Source of the DNA: Acidobacteriota bacterium
Lineage (GTDB): Bacteria > Acidobacteriota > Terriglobia > Terriglobales > SCQP01
Length of the DNA stretch: 38,994 nucleotides
NCBI GenBank assembly: GCA_021826505.1
Contig: JAKAZV010000009.1
Span: 1-38,994, forward strand
Reading direction: 5' to 3'
The translations under genes and the position numbers were made by a program. The notes under the pieces are model-generated. The model saw only the letters and a list, made by a program, of their open reading frames with translations, made no database searches and was not told the DNA's origin. This document shows positions 24,565 through 33,743 of the stretch, in pieces (within the stretch, counting starts at the first letter, position 1; every line of letters starts with the position of its first letter).

Positions 24565-27423
24565 TCATTTTTTTTCAATGGGATGGGAACCAACGCGGTA
24601 TGAGGTATAGAGGCGTGAATGGGACCAGCTTTCGACCCGAATCGTATCACCCGAGGGGGAGAAAGTCAACGAACGGCCGGTGAGGAATCCGAGTTCGGCA
24701 TCAAAAATGCTCGGGCTTCCGCCGCTTAATGTGATCAGATTATGAACTGGGTCATAGATCACTTTCGCTGCCTGTCCCCGCCGGCCCACCGAACTCATAT
24801 GCACACCGCCGGTGGCGACCACCCGATTGAGCCGCAACGAAGGCGTGGCCGGGGTATGGCCAGCATTGGGCTGCGGGCTAAAAAAGACCGTCAATACCGG
24901 AGCGGTGAGCCGGTTCGGGCCCTGCGTGAGAAGCACATGGCCCTGATAGCGGGCCCAGGCCTGACGCTGCGCGAAATGCAGGCTTTGGGCGCGAATCAAG
25001 AGGGTGCGGGCCGCGGTTACGGCAGGTTTGCCGGCGTGGGCGGTTGCGGTTGATTTCGCCCGCGGCGCGGGAACCTGAAACACGCTGGTGACCTCGCCGC
25101 CGGCATCGAGTGTGGCCTGGCCGCGATCAAGGATGATACGGTTGGCGGCGATCAAATCCGGACCTTGCCACAAGCGCACCCCCCCGGCAAATAATACCCA
25201 TCCCGCGGAGGCATGAAGCTGCATGCCGTGCGCGGTGAGATACACCCGGCGGGAGGTCGGCATCGCGGAGAGCGGCACAGCCGCTTTTTCTTCAGGCGAA
25301 ACGATATCGCAAATGCCCGGCCGAAGCCGGGGTTTCCGAACCTTGATGGAAGCTAGAATTCCATTTTCGTTTATAGGCGCGGGACCTGGCAGGAAACCCC
25401 GCACTTCGGCCTGTGATCTCGCATTTGTACTACAATGCGATTCGACCGTGAACGCATCTGGGGCATTGAAAGAATCGGCGGAACCGGGCAGATAAATCAG
25501 ACTTACGGGCTGAGAGGCGAGGGTTAATCGGCTTTGCGGCTGAATCTTCAGCCGCGCGGTGCGGAGCCGCAGTTGCGGCGTGTGGAGATGGATTTGACCG
25601 CGAGTATAGCGGCTGGAGGGATCGGCCCAGATGCGCACCCAATCCCCCGCCGCGGCCTGGCTGAGGCCATCGGCCAGGATGATTTGCCGGTCCGCGGCGC
25701 CGGGCGCCGGAGACGCAGACGGAGCAGCCGCGGAAAAACTTTCCGACAGGCGCACATGCCCGGTTTCACGCCAGCGGCCCAGTTGGCCGTTGGCCAGGAA
25801 ATGAAGATGCAAGAGGCCGGCTTGATCGCGCCGCCATTGAACCACGCGGGAATTTTTGAGCTTCGATCCCGGAGCGGGCACCGTTGTCCGGGTCAGCAAA
25901 ATGACCTGATGGGCATGGAGCCACCGCGGCCGTCCACCGGAATAAAAACCCATGCGCACGGTGTGCGCATGGGCGCGGGCGGGCGGGCGGCCCTGGGCAT
26001 GCCAGCGGAGATGGGCCTGATGAGCCCGCAATTGGCGAAGATGCAATCGGACCGCGGAGGCTGAAGCGGCCGCGGCATTGGCGGGGGAGAGCGCAAAATT
26101 CAAGACCAGCCGGGGCGCCTGTAAACGCCAATGAACCCCATGCCCGGGCGCGGACAACAGCGGCAGGGTCATATTCCGCAGATTCCAGGCCGAAGGCTGG
26201 CGCGGGGTGGAAACGGCGGTGGATCTGGATTTCAGCGCCGGACCGGCCTGGGTTTCCGATAATTGAACCGCGCCCAGCGCACGGGCTTGCCGGAGTTGAT
26301 TCCCGGCGGCAAACTGGAGCCATAACCGGCGAGCAAGCAGAGAACCTTGCTGGCCCGCCGCCCGATGCCGCAATCGAACCGCGCCCCGCAACAACGCATG
26401 GGTAACCACCAGCGACTGGCGGGGCAGCGCGGCGGAGTGGCGCAAACGCGCCAGCATAGCAGGAGCAGAACCGGCAGAGCCAATGCGAGACTGCCGCATA
26501 GGGGCCGGCGCGGGCGGCGCATCCAGCCAGACAGTGCCCTGCCGGGCTTGCCAGGAATACGAATTCCCAACTTGCTGCAGCGCGCCACGTAGGCCTGCCG
26601 GAGCCAGAATCCGGCGTACGGTATAGTCGGAGCGCAGATATAAAGTCAGTTGAGCCGCCCGCAGCCAGAGCGTTTTTTGCCGGATCAGCACCGGCTGCCC
26701 CGGCCCGCCCTGCAACTGGATGGTGGCGCGCGCGCGATCGAGAATAGCCCTGGCGGCGCGCACATGCCAGGCCGGATGACCGGGCGATTGCCAGCGCAGC
26801 CGCACCTGGCCGCCCAGGCGCAACTCGACCGGATGCGAGGTCCAATCCGCGCTTCCGGCCTGGCCCTGAGCCCGCAAATAACGAAAGGTCAGACCGCCGC
26901 GCATCTGCCCGATGCCCAGCTTGGTATTGAACGCGAGATTATGCGCCTCGATATGAATGGGGTTGCCATGTTCGGCGGCGGGGGGCTGGCCGAAGGGCCG
27001 GGGCGGGCCGAGTTGGCCGCCGACATCCATGCGCACCAGGCCTTGCGTGCTCACCTGGCCGGTCGCCGGCTGATATTGCAGGCGCTGGCAATAGATTTGA
27101 TCGGCGCGCCGGCCGTTGGACTGGAAGATCTGCAGCGTGACCTGGCGCAGAATGGCGGCATGGCCGCCGGCCCGCATCTGGACCGCGGTTCCGGCGCGCA
27201 GGCGGAACAGAGTGCGATTACCCAGGGAACGCGACAGTTCAAAGCCATGCGCGCTTTCGCGGATGCTCAGCCGTAACCGGGGCACGGGCGGGTTGCGGGT
27301 GGCATGGGCGCGCTGATACCAATAGATGCCCAGAACGAGGCCGGCCGCGGCCAGCAGCCCCAGACTGAGGGCTTGCCGCGCCCGGAGGCGCCATCCCGGG
27401 TTCCACTTGATTCGCCGTATCAC
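24565..27423 (-). CDS. Large LptC/LptA-like (OstA) LPS transport protein, with an in-frame repeat insertion
   Basis: Protein of 952 residues, placed before lptB and rpoN where lptC and lptA normally lie. One membrane helix (about 16-36) anchors it; the rest would be periplasmic. Residues about 50-145 resemble an LptC domain. Later segments read like OstA/LptA beta-strand repeats: [20 protein letters not shown] (154-173), [38 protein letters not shown] (725-750 region, split) and a C-terminal [11 protein letters not shown]...[17 protein letters not shown]. So it seems to carry both roles in one chain. Residues about 656-718 are encoded by repeat copy A2 (25271-25454), a text that is intergenic elsewhere in the window. 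Start is a GTG at 27423 with weak ribosome site. Domain borders are an inference. Confidence 0.75.
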   Translation of the reverse strand: MIRRIKWNPGWRLRARQALSLGLLAAAGLVLGIYWYQRAHATRNPPVPRLRLSIRESAHGFELSRSLGNRTLFRLRAGTAVQMRAGGHAAILRQVTLQIFQSNGRRADQIYCQRLQYQPATGQVSTQGLVRMDVGGQLGPPRPFGQPPAAEHGNPIHIEAHNLAFNTKLGIGQMRGGLTFRYLRAQGQAGSADWTSHPVELRLGGQVRLRWQSPGHPAWHVRAARAILDRARATIQLQGGPGQPVLIRQKTLWLRAAQLTLYLRSDYTVRRILAPAGLRGALQQVGNSYSWQARQGTVWLDAPPAPAPMRQSRIGSAGSAPAMLARLRHSAALPRQSLVVTHALLRGAVRLRHRAAGQQGSLLARRLWLQFAAGNQLRQARALGAVQLSETQAGPALKSRSTAVSTPRQPSAWNLRNMTLPLLSAPGHGVHWRLQAPRLVLNFALSPANAAAASASAVRLHLRQLRAHQAHLRWHAQGRPPARAHAHTVRMGFYSGGRPRWLHAHQVILLTRTTVPAPGSKLKNSRVVQWRRDQAGLLHLHFLANGQLGRWRETGHVRLSESFSAAAPSASPAPGAADRQIILADGLSQAAAGDWVRIWADPSSRYTRGQIHLHTPQLRLRTARLKIQPQSRLTLASQPVSLIYLPGSADSFNAPDAFTVESHCSTNARSQAEVRGFLPGPAPINENGILASIKVRKPRLRPGICDIVSPEEKAAVPLSAMPTSRRVYLTAHGMQLHASAGWVLFAGGVRLWQGPDLIAANRIILDRGQATLDAGGEVTSVFQVPAPRAKSTATAHAGKPAVTAARTLLIRAQSLHFAQRQAWARYQGHVLLTQGPNRLTAPVLTVFFSPQPNAGHTPATPSLRLNRVVATGGVHMSSVGRRGQAAKVIYDPVHNLITLSGGSPSIFDAELGFLTGRSLTFSPSGDTIRVESWSHSRLYTSYRVGSHPIEKK
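25271..25454 (+). repeat. Dispersed repeat family A, copy A2, inside a coding region
   Basis: A 184-bp element, in the same plus-strand orientation as A1, lying within the LptC/LptA-like gene (minus strand). It begins AGCGGC-ACA-GCCGCT plus T-run, has CCCGGC-CGAA-GCCGGG (25316-25331), GCGCGGGACCTGGCAGG, and the CGCATT / AATGCG stem (25420-25425, 25434-25439; 8-nt loop), ending in GACCGTGAACGC. The reading frame stays open through it, and its protein text ([18 protein letters not shown]) matches that of the minus strand of A1 (FTAESHC, AEARGFLSGPA). Confidence 0.8.
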
Positions 27424-27562
27424 CTGAGTTTATTTTAATGTTGCCCAGCAAAGGGTTGCGGCTAAACCGCTCAGACGGGCATTTAAAGGCAAATATTTTT
27501 CAATTCCCTGAAGAAGCCGTGACAGACCGGGGCGGCGCAGACCAGAATAGCAATGAAGGATT

Positions 27563-28636
27563 ATGTCCAGTTCCGCCCTATCCACGCCGCCCGCCGCCAC
27601 GCGCCCACCGCGGCCCAAGCCCTTGCGCCGACGCTGGCGGGAGTGGCGGGCTGTGGCCAAAGCGCTGACCTCGACCGATCATCCGATCCAGGTTCATATG
27701 GTGCCGATGCGGCGCTGCAATCTTGCCTGCGGCTATTGCAACGAATATGACGAAGTATCGCAGCCGGTGCCGCTGGCGGAAATCCAAAAGCGGGTGGACC
27801 ATCTCGCCGAGCTGGGCACTTCGCTGATCACGATCAGCGGAGGTGAGCCGCTGTTGCATCCCGACCTTGACGGCATCATCGCCCATATCCGCAAGCGCGG
27901 GCTGCTGGCGGGGCTGATCACGAACGGCTATTTGCTGGTGCCCGAGCGCATCGAGCGGCTGAACCGGGCCGGGCTCGATTACCTGCAGATCTCGATTGAC
28001 AATGTGCAGCCGGACGCGGTTTCGAACAAAAGCTTGAAGGTACTGGACAAGAAATTGACCATGCTGGCCGAGCTGGCCCGGTTTGATGTCAATATCAACT
28101 CGGTGCTCGGCGCCGGCATTGCCCATCCGGAAGACGCGCTGACCATCGCCCAGCGGGCGGTCAGCCTGGGGCTGGTCTCGACCGTCGGCATCATTCACGA
28201 CGGCCATGGCCAACTGCGGCCGCTGAGTCCGGCCGAGCAGGCGGTTTACCGGCAGGTAAAATCGCTGGGCAAGCGCGGATTCGCGCGCTTTAACCGCTTT
28301 CAGGACAATATTTCGCGGGGCCGGCCCAACCAGTGGAAATGCCGCTCCGGCAGCCGTTATTTATACGTTTGTGAAAACGGCCTGGTGCACTACTGTTCGC
28401 AGCAACGCGGCTATCCCGGCGTGCCGCTGCTCAGTTACACGCGCGCGGATCTGCGGCGCGAATATTACGCCGAAAAAAGCTGCGCCCCGTTTTGCACCGT
28501 CGCCTGCGCCCATTACACCTCTCTGCTCGATCAATGGCGCGGGCGGCAGCGCCCGGTGACGGCGCCGGCGAAGATCCCGACCACCGGAGCGCCGCAAGCG
28601 GAACCGGAACTGGTGCAAATCGAAGCAGACCGTTAA
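27563..28636 (+). CDS. Radical SAM protein with C-terminal cysteine-rich (SPASM-like) region
   Basis: Protein of 357 residues, not assigned to a named enzyme. After a basic, Pro/Arg-rich N-terminus comes [10 protein letters not shown] at about 50-59, the CxxxCxxC motif for a 4Fe-4S cluster that splits S-adenosylmethionine. [12 protein letters not shown] and LITNGYLL are the usual following motifs. The C-terminal region has more cysteines: [27 protein letters not shown], which could hold auxiliary clusters as in SPASM proteins. No precursor peptide gene is evident nearby. It is divergent from the LPS gene at 27423, with a 139-bp spacer. A ribosome site AAGGA lies 4 nt before the ATG. Confidence 0.9.
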   Translation: MSSSALSTPPAATRPPRPKPLRRRWREWRAVAKALTSTDHPIQVHMVPMRRCNLACGYCNEYDEVSQPVPLAEIQKRVDHLAELGTSLITISGGEPLLHPDLDGIIAHIRKRGLLAGLITNGYLLVPERIERLNRAGLDYLQISIDNVQPDAVSNKSLKVLDKKLTMLAELARFDVNINSVLGAGIAHPEDALTIAQRAVSLGLVSTVGIIHDGHGQLRPLSPAEQAVYRQVKSLGKRGFARFNRFQDNISRGRPNQWKCRSGSRYLYVCENGLVHYCSQQRGYPGVPLLSYTRADLRREYYAEKSCAPFCTVACAHYTSLLDQWRGRQRPVTAPAKIPTTGAPQAEPELVQIEADR

Positions 28637-28684
28637 GGCAACTCCCGGGCATCAGACGCATATTCCCAACGCATCTGATCAGGA

Positions 28685-28951
28685 ATGCCAGAAAGACGCA
28701 CGCTCGAACGGGTCCGCCGCGACCGCCGCGCCGGTAAGGCGGCCACCACCCAGGCTGGTGAGTTTGTCAGAGAAGAAATGGAGCACGTAAAAAGCGGCAA
28801 ACACGGCGTGGCTTCGCGAAAACAGACAATTGCCATAGGGCTCTCGAAGGCGCGCAAAGCAGGGGTGAATATTCCGGACAAATCAAGAAAAACCAAAGCT
28901 ACAAAAACGCGCCGCCCGCAAGCCGGTTCGCGCGGGAAAAAAGCTGCTTGA
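28685..28951 (+). CDS. Small basic protein, DUF6496-like
   Basis: Protein of 88 residues, rich in Lys and Arg. The core ...KAATTQAGEFVREEMEHVKSGKHG and QTIAIGLSKARKAGVNIP (cited in parts) belongs to a small family I know from many proteobacteria, with no known function; I name it DUF6496 with moderate certainty. The C-terminal tail (about 66-88) is lysine-rich, which suggests nucleic-acid binding, an inference. It follows the radical SAM gene by 48 bp. GAGGAATG-like text (CAGGAATG) precedes the start closely. Confidence 0.7.
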   Translation: MPERRTLERVRRDRRAGKAATTQAGEFVREEMEHVKSGKHGVASRKQTIAIGLSKARKAGVNIPDKSRKTKATKTRRPQAGSRGKKAA

Positions 28952-28952
28952 A

Positions 28953-28969
28953 ATGCGGCGCTGCCGCAT
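28953..28969 (+). other. Perfect hairpin just after the basic-protein gene
   Basis: ATGCGGC-GCT-GCCGCAT, a 7-bp perfect stem, begins 2 bp after the TGA of the small basic protein. It is followed by an A-rich stretch, not T, on the plus strand, so it is not a classical terminator in that direction. The rest of the 106-bp spacer (to 29057) between convergent genes is AT-rich and holds no gene. Confidence 0.4.
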
Positions 28970-29057
28970 AGAAAAATCAAAAAATAAATTTCCCGCCTAC
29001 AGTTGCTTACAGCCTGTTTTTACCAATCCACGCCCGGATCCATTGATAAATCCACAT

Positions 29058-31286
29058 CTAACGTAAAAAGGCTTCCGGCAGGCCGCCATCCACGGGCAAT
29101 ATATGGCCGCTGGTGCAGCCCGAAGCCGGGCCAGCGAGGAACAGCATGGCTTCAGCGCAGAGCCGGGGGGTGATGGGGCGATGGGTAAGAGTGCGGCGGG
29201 CGTAAAAGCCGGCCAGGATGTTGCGCAATTCGTCATCGCTCATGGCCGCGGAAAATTCCAGTTGGTATTTGCGCAGTGATGCAATGACACGATCGCGGGG
29301 AAACATGGCCGAGCCGGCGATGACGGTCGCCGGGCTGATGGCGTTGACCCGCGCCAGAGGCGCGCGCGAGACCGCCAACTCACGGACCAGATGGCCGAGG
29401 GCCGCTTTGCTGACGTCATAGGCCTCGCTGCCGGACTTGGGCACGACGGCATTGGCGGAACCGGTGAGAACAATGCTCACGGGCAGATTCTGATCGCGCA
29501 GCAACGCGCCCAGCTCATCCACCAGCCAGAAATTGGCGGTGACATTGATTTCCAGGGCGCGGGCCCAGCCGGCCTCGTCGAGTCCGCCGGCGGGAGCGAC
29601 GGGAAAGATCGCCGCGGTGTTGCAGATGATATCCAGGCCGCCGAAGGCTTCAGTCAAGGCCGCGGCGGCGGCGCGAATCGAGTCGCGGCGAGTGATGTCG
29701 AGCGCGAGCGCGAGCGCACGTTCCCTGCCCTGGACTTGTTCGATTTCCCGGGCCGTGGATTGCGCGGCGGCCAGGTTCAGATCGGCACAGACGACATGGG
29801 CGCCGCGGGCGGCGGCCAACAGCGCGGCTTCGCGGCCAATGCCGCTGCCGGCGCCGGCGATGAGCGCCACCTGGCCGCCCAGTTCGCGCTCCGGCGGCTG
29901 ACGCCGCAGCTTGGCTTCTTCCAGCGCCCAGTATTCGATGCGGAAGGCTTCGCGCGGCGGCAGCGCGACGTAGTTATGAAAGCTGGTAAAGCCACGCGGA
30001 TCCGCATCGGGGCCACATTGGGGCAGCATGGCGCCGGGAGCGGCCTGAACCTTACCGGTCAGGCAGGTGGCGCCGCGCATGACCTGAATGGCGTTGAGGT
30101 AAAACTCGGCGGTAATGCGGGCCTCGGTTTTGTTTTTGCCGAAGCTGAACAACCCCAGGCCGGGCACAATCGCCACGGTGGGGTTGGGGTCGCGCATGGC
30201 GGGCGAGGAGGCATCGGCATGGGCCTGGTAATAGGCGGCGTAGTCACGGCGGTAGGATTCCAGCCCCGTCTCAATGGCCGCGCGCAGTTGTGTTTGGGAA
30301 TCCGGGCCGAAGGATGGATCCCCGGCCACAAACAGCGGGCGGATTTTGGTGCGCAGAAAATGATCGGGACAACTGGTGCCCAGGCGCGAGAGCTCGGCGG
30401 CGTCGCGCGAGCAGGCAAATTCGAGCGCGGCGGGCGCGTCAGAATAATGGCCGATGAGCCGGCGTCCGGCCGAGACGCGGCCGCGCAAAAAGGGCAGCAG
30501 CGCCAGCGCGGCGGCGCGCCGCTCCGGAACTTCGGGCGCGGCGGCTCCGCCGAAGATGCGGCCGGCATGGCGGCCCGCATGCTGTTCGACAAAAGCGATG
30601 AGATCGTCAATCACGCGCAGCGTATTGCGATAACATTCGCGCGAGCTTTCGCCCCAGGTGAACAAGCCATGGCTGGCCAGAATCACTCCATCGCAGCCCG
30701 GAAGCGAAGCCGCGGCGCAGTGCAGCTCAAGCCCCAGCTCGAAGCCGGGACGGCGCCAGGGCAGCCAGGCCAGGCGATGGCCGGACTGGCGGTTGAATTC
30801 CTCGAGCTTTTCGCGGCCATTGGCGGCGGCGGCCAGCGCGATGGCGGCATCGGGATGCAGATGATCCACGTGGGGATAGGGCAGAAAGCCATGCAGCGGC
30901 GTGTCAATCGAGGCCGCGACGGGGTTCAGGCCAAATGTGCATAACGGATATCTGGCCACCATTTCGTCTTCCCGCCCGGGGCCGGGATACGTGCGCTCCA
31001 GGCCGCGCAGCTTGTCGAGATAGAGGGTGGCAAAGCCTTCGCGGCGGATGCTGCCCAGATCACCACCGCTGCCTTTGACCCAGAGGACATCGCAGACCTC
31101 GCCGTTCAGCGGATCGGGCTGGCGCAGTTTGGCGCTGGTATTGCCGCCGCCAAAGTTGGTGATGCGCAGATCGGCGCCGAGCAGGTTGGAGCGATAGCGC
31201 AGAAGTTCGGCGGGGTCGAGTTGCGATGCCTGAGCTTCGTCCCAGGCATCGCGCAGATATTGCAGGGTGAGTTTGGTATCCGCCAT
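29058..31286 (-). CDS. Bifunctional rhamnulose-1-phosphate aldolase / short-chain dehydrogenase
   Basis: Fusion protein of about 742 residues for L-rhamnose catabolism. Residues about 1-440 are a class II aldolase domain: TNFGGGNTSAKL, PLHGFLPYPHVDHLHPDA (zinc-binding His residues) and ILASHGLFTWG. Residues about 470-742 are a short-chain dehydrogenase: LIAGAGSGIGREAALLAAARG (NAD site, in parts), GSANAVVPKSGSEAYDVSK with Tyr-x3-Lys. The aldolase splits rhamnulose-1-phosphate into dihydroxyacetone phosphate and L-lactaldehyde, and the dehydrogenase part is thought to oxidise the lactaldehyde. I start at the ATG at 31286 (MADTKLTLQYL); the longer open frame overlaps rhaI. Located 13 bp after rhaI. 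No rhamnulokinase gene is in the window. Confidence 0.92.
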   Translation of the reverse strand: MADTKLTLQYLRDAWDEAQASQLDPAELLRYRSNLLGADLRITNFGGGNTSAKLRQPDPLNGEVCDVLWVKGSGGDLGSIRREGFATLYLDKLRGLERTYPGPGREDEMVARYPLCTFGLNPVAASIDTPLHGFLPYPHVDHLHPDAAIALAAAANGREKLEEFNRQSGHRLAWLPWRRPGFELGLELHCAAASLPGCDGVILASHGLFTWGESSRECYRNTLRVIDDLIAFVEQHAGRHAGRIFGGAAAPEVPERRAAALALLPFLRGRVSAGRRLIGHYSDAPAALEFACSRDAAELSRLGTSCPDHFLRTKIRPLFVAGDPSFGPDSQTQLRAAIETGLESYRRDYAAYYQAHADASSPAMRDPNPTVAIVPGLGLFSFGKNKTEARITAEFYLNAIQVMRGATCLTGKVQAAPGAMLPQCGPDADPRGFTSFHNYVALPPREAFRIEYWALEEAKLRRQPPERELGGQVALIAGAGSGIGREAALLAAARGAHVVCADLNLAAAQSTAREIEQVQGRERALALALDITRRDSIRAAAAALTEAFGGLDIICNTAAIFPVAPAGGLDEAGWARALEINVTANFWLVDELGALLRDQNLPVSIVLTGSANAVVPKSGSEAYDVSKAALGHLVRELAVSRAPLARVNAISPATVIAGSAMFPRDRVIASLRKYQLEFSAAMSDDELRNILAGFYARRTLTHRPITPRLCAEAMLFLAGPASGCTSGHILPVDGGLPEAFLR

Positions 31287-31299
31287 GGGAATGATATTT

Positions 31300-32478
31300 T
31301 TATCCGGCGTAGCCGCCGCCGGCCGCGCCGCGGCCGCCGCGTTCCCGGGCGCAGCGCTCAACATAGCCGCCGGCACGCAGCGCCTGGAGCGGATCGCCGG
31401 GCAAGCCGCGGGCCTGCCGCCATTCGGCCAGGGCCGGGCGCACATCGGTCCAGAAGGCGGCACGCAGGCATTCTTCGGCCTCCACGATGCGGGCCGCGGC
31501 TTGAAACTCCGCCAGCGCTTCGCGATCGAGCAGCAGCGCCTTGGCATAGAGTTCCTGGGCCGTCATTACGGTCTGCACCATGGCCTCCATTTTGCCTTTC
31601 AGGTTGTGGCTCTGGTCCACCATAAAAGCCACATCCGCCGCGGCGGCGGGGTCCAGCACCAGTTCGCAGAAAATACGGAAGACCTGGTAGGGATCGATCG
31701 AACCCATTGTGAGATCGTCATCGGCGTAGCGGCGGTCGTTGAAATGAAATCCGCCCAGCCGGCCCAGATGCAGCAGCCAGGCGACGATCTGCTCGATATT
31801 CTGGCCCTGATAATGATGGCCGGTATCCACCAGCACCTGGGCCTTGGGGCCCGTGTGGCGGGCCAGATATGCGGCCATGCCCCAGTCGGCAATGTCGGTG
31901 TGATAAAAGGCCGGTTCGAAGGGCTTATATTCAATCAGCAGGCGCTGCCCCGGACGCAGCCGGCGATACAACTGATCCAGCCCCTCTTCCAGCCAGCGCA
32001 GGCGCTGGCGTATGTTCTGCGAGCCGGGATAATTGGAGCCATCGGCCAGCCAGAGGGAAATATCGCGGGAACCGAGCCGCTCGGCGATTGCGATGCAGCC
32101 CTCGATATGGCCCCGGGCGCGCTCGCGCACGGCGGGATCGGGATGGCAGAGCGAGCCGAACTTATATTCCGCGTCCTGAAACAGGTTGGGGTTGATGGAG
32201 CCGGGACGGATGCCGAAGCGCCGCGCCAGATCCTGAATGGCGGCACAGTCTTCCATTCCCCCGGGCAGGTCCCACTGCGCATGCAGTGCCAGCGTGGGGG
32301 TGGCGCCGGTGAGGGCATGCACCTGGGCCGCGTCGGCGAATTTTTCCTCGATGGTCACGGCCGCCGCCGGCTGGGGATATTTGCCAAAACGCGTGCCGGT
32401 ATTGGCAAAACCCCAGGAAGGGAGCTCGATCGAAAACGCATCGAGGCCGGGGCGGATTTGTTCCAGCAGGGAAGGCAT
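31300..32478 (-). CDS. rhaI: L-rhamnose isomerase (RhaI type)
   Basis: TIM-barrel metal-dependent isomerase of 392 residues, converting L-rhamnose to L-rhamnulose. It is of the Pseudomonas stutzeri RhaI type and not the E. coli RhaA type. Seen marks: SWGFANTGTRFG near the N-terminus, LWLADGSNYPG, LIEYKPFEPAFYHTD (metal Glu), VLVDTGHHYQGQNIEQIV, and GGFHFNDRRYADDDL with metal Asp/His residues. First gene of a two-gene unit with the aldolase/dehydrogenase; divergent from rhaT, 140 bp away. The C-terminus ends in a Gly/Arg-rich tail (RERGGRGAAGGGYAG). Confidence 0.93.
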   Translation of the reverse strand: MPSLLEQIRPGLDAFSIELPSWGFANTGTRFGKYPQPAAAVTIEEKFADAAQVHALTGATPTLALHAQWDLPGGMEDCAAIQDLARRFGIRPGSINPNLFQDAEYKFGSLCHPDPAVRERARGHIEGCIAIAERLGSRDISLWLADGSNYPGSQNIRQRLRWLEEGLDQLYRRLRPGQRLLIEYKPFEPAFYHTDIADWGMAAYLARHTGPKAQVLVDTGHHYQGQNIEQIVAWLLHLGRLGGFHFNDRRYADDDLTMGSIDPYQVFRIFCELVLDPAAAADVAFMVDQSHNLKGKMEAMVQTVMTAQELYAKALLLDREALAEFQAAARIVEAEECLRAAFWTDVRPALAEWRQARGLPGDPLQALRAGGYVERCARERGGRGAAGGGYAG

Positions 32479-32618
32479 ACAAGAAACAGATTATGACGGG
32501 AACCGCCAGACGGAACCGAAATTCAGTTTAGGTTCGCTGATTTGGCGATTTCAAGCATTTGATTCGCAATTCGATGCCGAATCCGATAGCATGAAGCGTT
32601 TGCTTTTGCGGGAACACC
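32479..32618. promoter_or_regulatory. Divergent rhaI-rhaT control region with inverted repeats
   Basis: The only spacer in the rhamnose locus, 140 bp, must hold the promoters of both units. Two inverted repeats are seen: GATTCG-N11-CGAATC (32561-32583), and GAACC-N13-GGTTC (about 32513-32535). Either could be an operator for a rhamnose regulator, but no regulator gene lies in the window and I can name no binding protein. GGGA before the rhaT ATG is a plausible ribosome site. Confidence 0.4.
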
Positions 32619-33743
32619 ATGGGCGCCAATCCCATACTGGGCGTATTTTTTCACTGGCTGGGCGGATTTTGCTCGGCCACCAACTTCATTCCTTTCCGCT
32701 ATATTCGCCGCTGGTCATGGGAAATTTTCTGGATACTGCAGGGCATCGCGGCGTGGCTGATCGCGCCCATCGTGCTGGCCAGCCTGCTGGTGCCGGGCCT
32801 GTGGCGGCTGCTGGCCCAGACTCCGGCGCCGGTTCTGTGGCATACGATTCTCTGGGGCGCTCTCTGGGGGATCGGAGGACTGACCTTCGGGCTGGCGGTG
32901 CGGTATCTGGGCATCGCGCTGGGGTATGCAATCGCGCTGGGATTTTGCACTGCCTTTGGCACTTTGCTGCCGCCGATATTTAACGGCCAGATTTATGCCG
33001 TGCTGCACAGCCAGGGCGGCCGAGTGATCCTGGCCGGGGTAGCCGTTTGCCTGCTGGCCATCGCGGTCAATGGCCTGGCCGGGCACATGAAGGAGCGGGA
33101 AGTTTCCGAGCGCGAGCGCGCCGCCGCCGGCGAGCGGGATTTCGCCTTCGGCAAAGGCCTGGCGGTCGCCATTTTTGCCGGCATCATGAGCGCCTGCTTC
33201 GCGCTCGGCCTGGCCAGCGGCCAGCCCATCGCGCTGCGCGCCAAAACTCAGCTTTTGACCCTGGGACGCACCGATCTGTGGCAGAACCTGCCGGTGCTGA
33301 TCGTGGTGCTATGGGGTGGATTTGCCACAAACCTGATCTGGGCGCTGTACCTGATCTGGCGCAATCGTTCCGGCCGGCAATTTGCCGGCGCGCCGGGCGT
33401 GAACCCCATGGCCCCGGTTGCCGCAGACGCGGCTACCGCGGGACGCCGGCTCGCGCCGGGCGAGCTGACGCGTAATTATCTGCTGGCCATTGCGGCGGGA
33501 ATTTTCTGGTATTTCCAGTTTTTTTTCTATTCCATGGGCGAAGCCCGCATGGGCAAATACAACTTTTCCAGCTGGACGCTGCATATGGCCAGCATTATTA
33601 TTTTTGCCACGCTGTGGGGGATTGGACTGCATGAGTGGCGCGGCACCCGGCTGCGCACGCGCATCGTCGTCTCATGCGGGCTGGCGCTGCTGGTGGGCTC
33701 GACGGTGATCGTGGGGTGGGGCAATTATTTAGTGGCGCATTAG
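32619..33743 (+). CDS. rhaT: L-rhamnose/H+ symporter RhaT
   Basis: Membrane protein of 374 residues with about ten hydrophobic helices. The opening NPILGVFFHWLGGFCSATNF and PFRYIRRWSWE are typical of RhaT, as is LWGIGGLTFGLAVRYLGIALGYAIALG (in parts) and MGKYNFSSWTLHMASIIIFATLWG near the end (split reading). It imports L-rhamnose with protons. Placed head to head with rhaI, so both arms of uptake and breakdown likely share control. The last codons (NYLVAH) and stop lie in text that resembles the AT-rich repeat block which follows at 33799. Confidence 0.95.
   Translation: MGANPILGVFFHWLGGFCSATNFIPFRYIRRWSWEIFWILQGIAAWLIAPIVLASLLVPGLWRLLAQTPAPVLWHTILWGALWGIGGLTFGLAVRYLGIALGYAIALGFCTAFGTLLPPIFNGQIYAVLHSQGGRVILAGVAVCLLAIAVNGLAGHMKEREVSERERAAAGERDFAFGKGLAVAIFAGIMSACFALGLASGQPIALRAKTQLLTLGRTDLWQNLPVLIVVLWGGFATNLIWALYLIWRNRSGRQFAGAPGVNPMAPVAADAATAGRRLAPGELTRNYLLAIAAGIFWYFQFFFYSMGEARMGKYNFSSWTLHMASIIIFATLWGIGLHEWRGTRLRTRIVVSCGLALLVGSTVIVGWGNYLVAH

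Noticed and set aside
24543-24650. Longer lptB start at a GTG at 24650
   Set aside because: It would overlap the preceding gene by 86 bp and adds text not like LptB; the GTG at 24542 has GGGAAAG upstream and matches the family start.
29121-29140. GCCCGAAGCCGGGC, similar to the CGAA hairpin of repeat A, inside the aldolase/dehydrogenase gene
   Set aside because: It codes for conserved dehydrogenase residues (GPASGC) and no other repeat text flanks it; chance likeness in GC-rich DNA.
31287-31547. An 87-residue N-terminal extension of the aldolase/dehydrogenase gene
   Set aside because: It would overlap the rhaI coding region by about 250 bp in another frame, and the aldolase family begins at the ATG at 31286.
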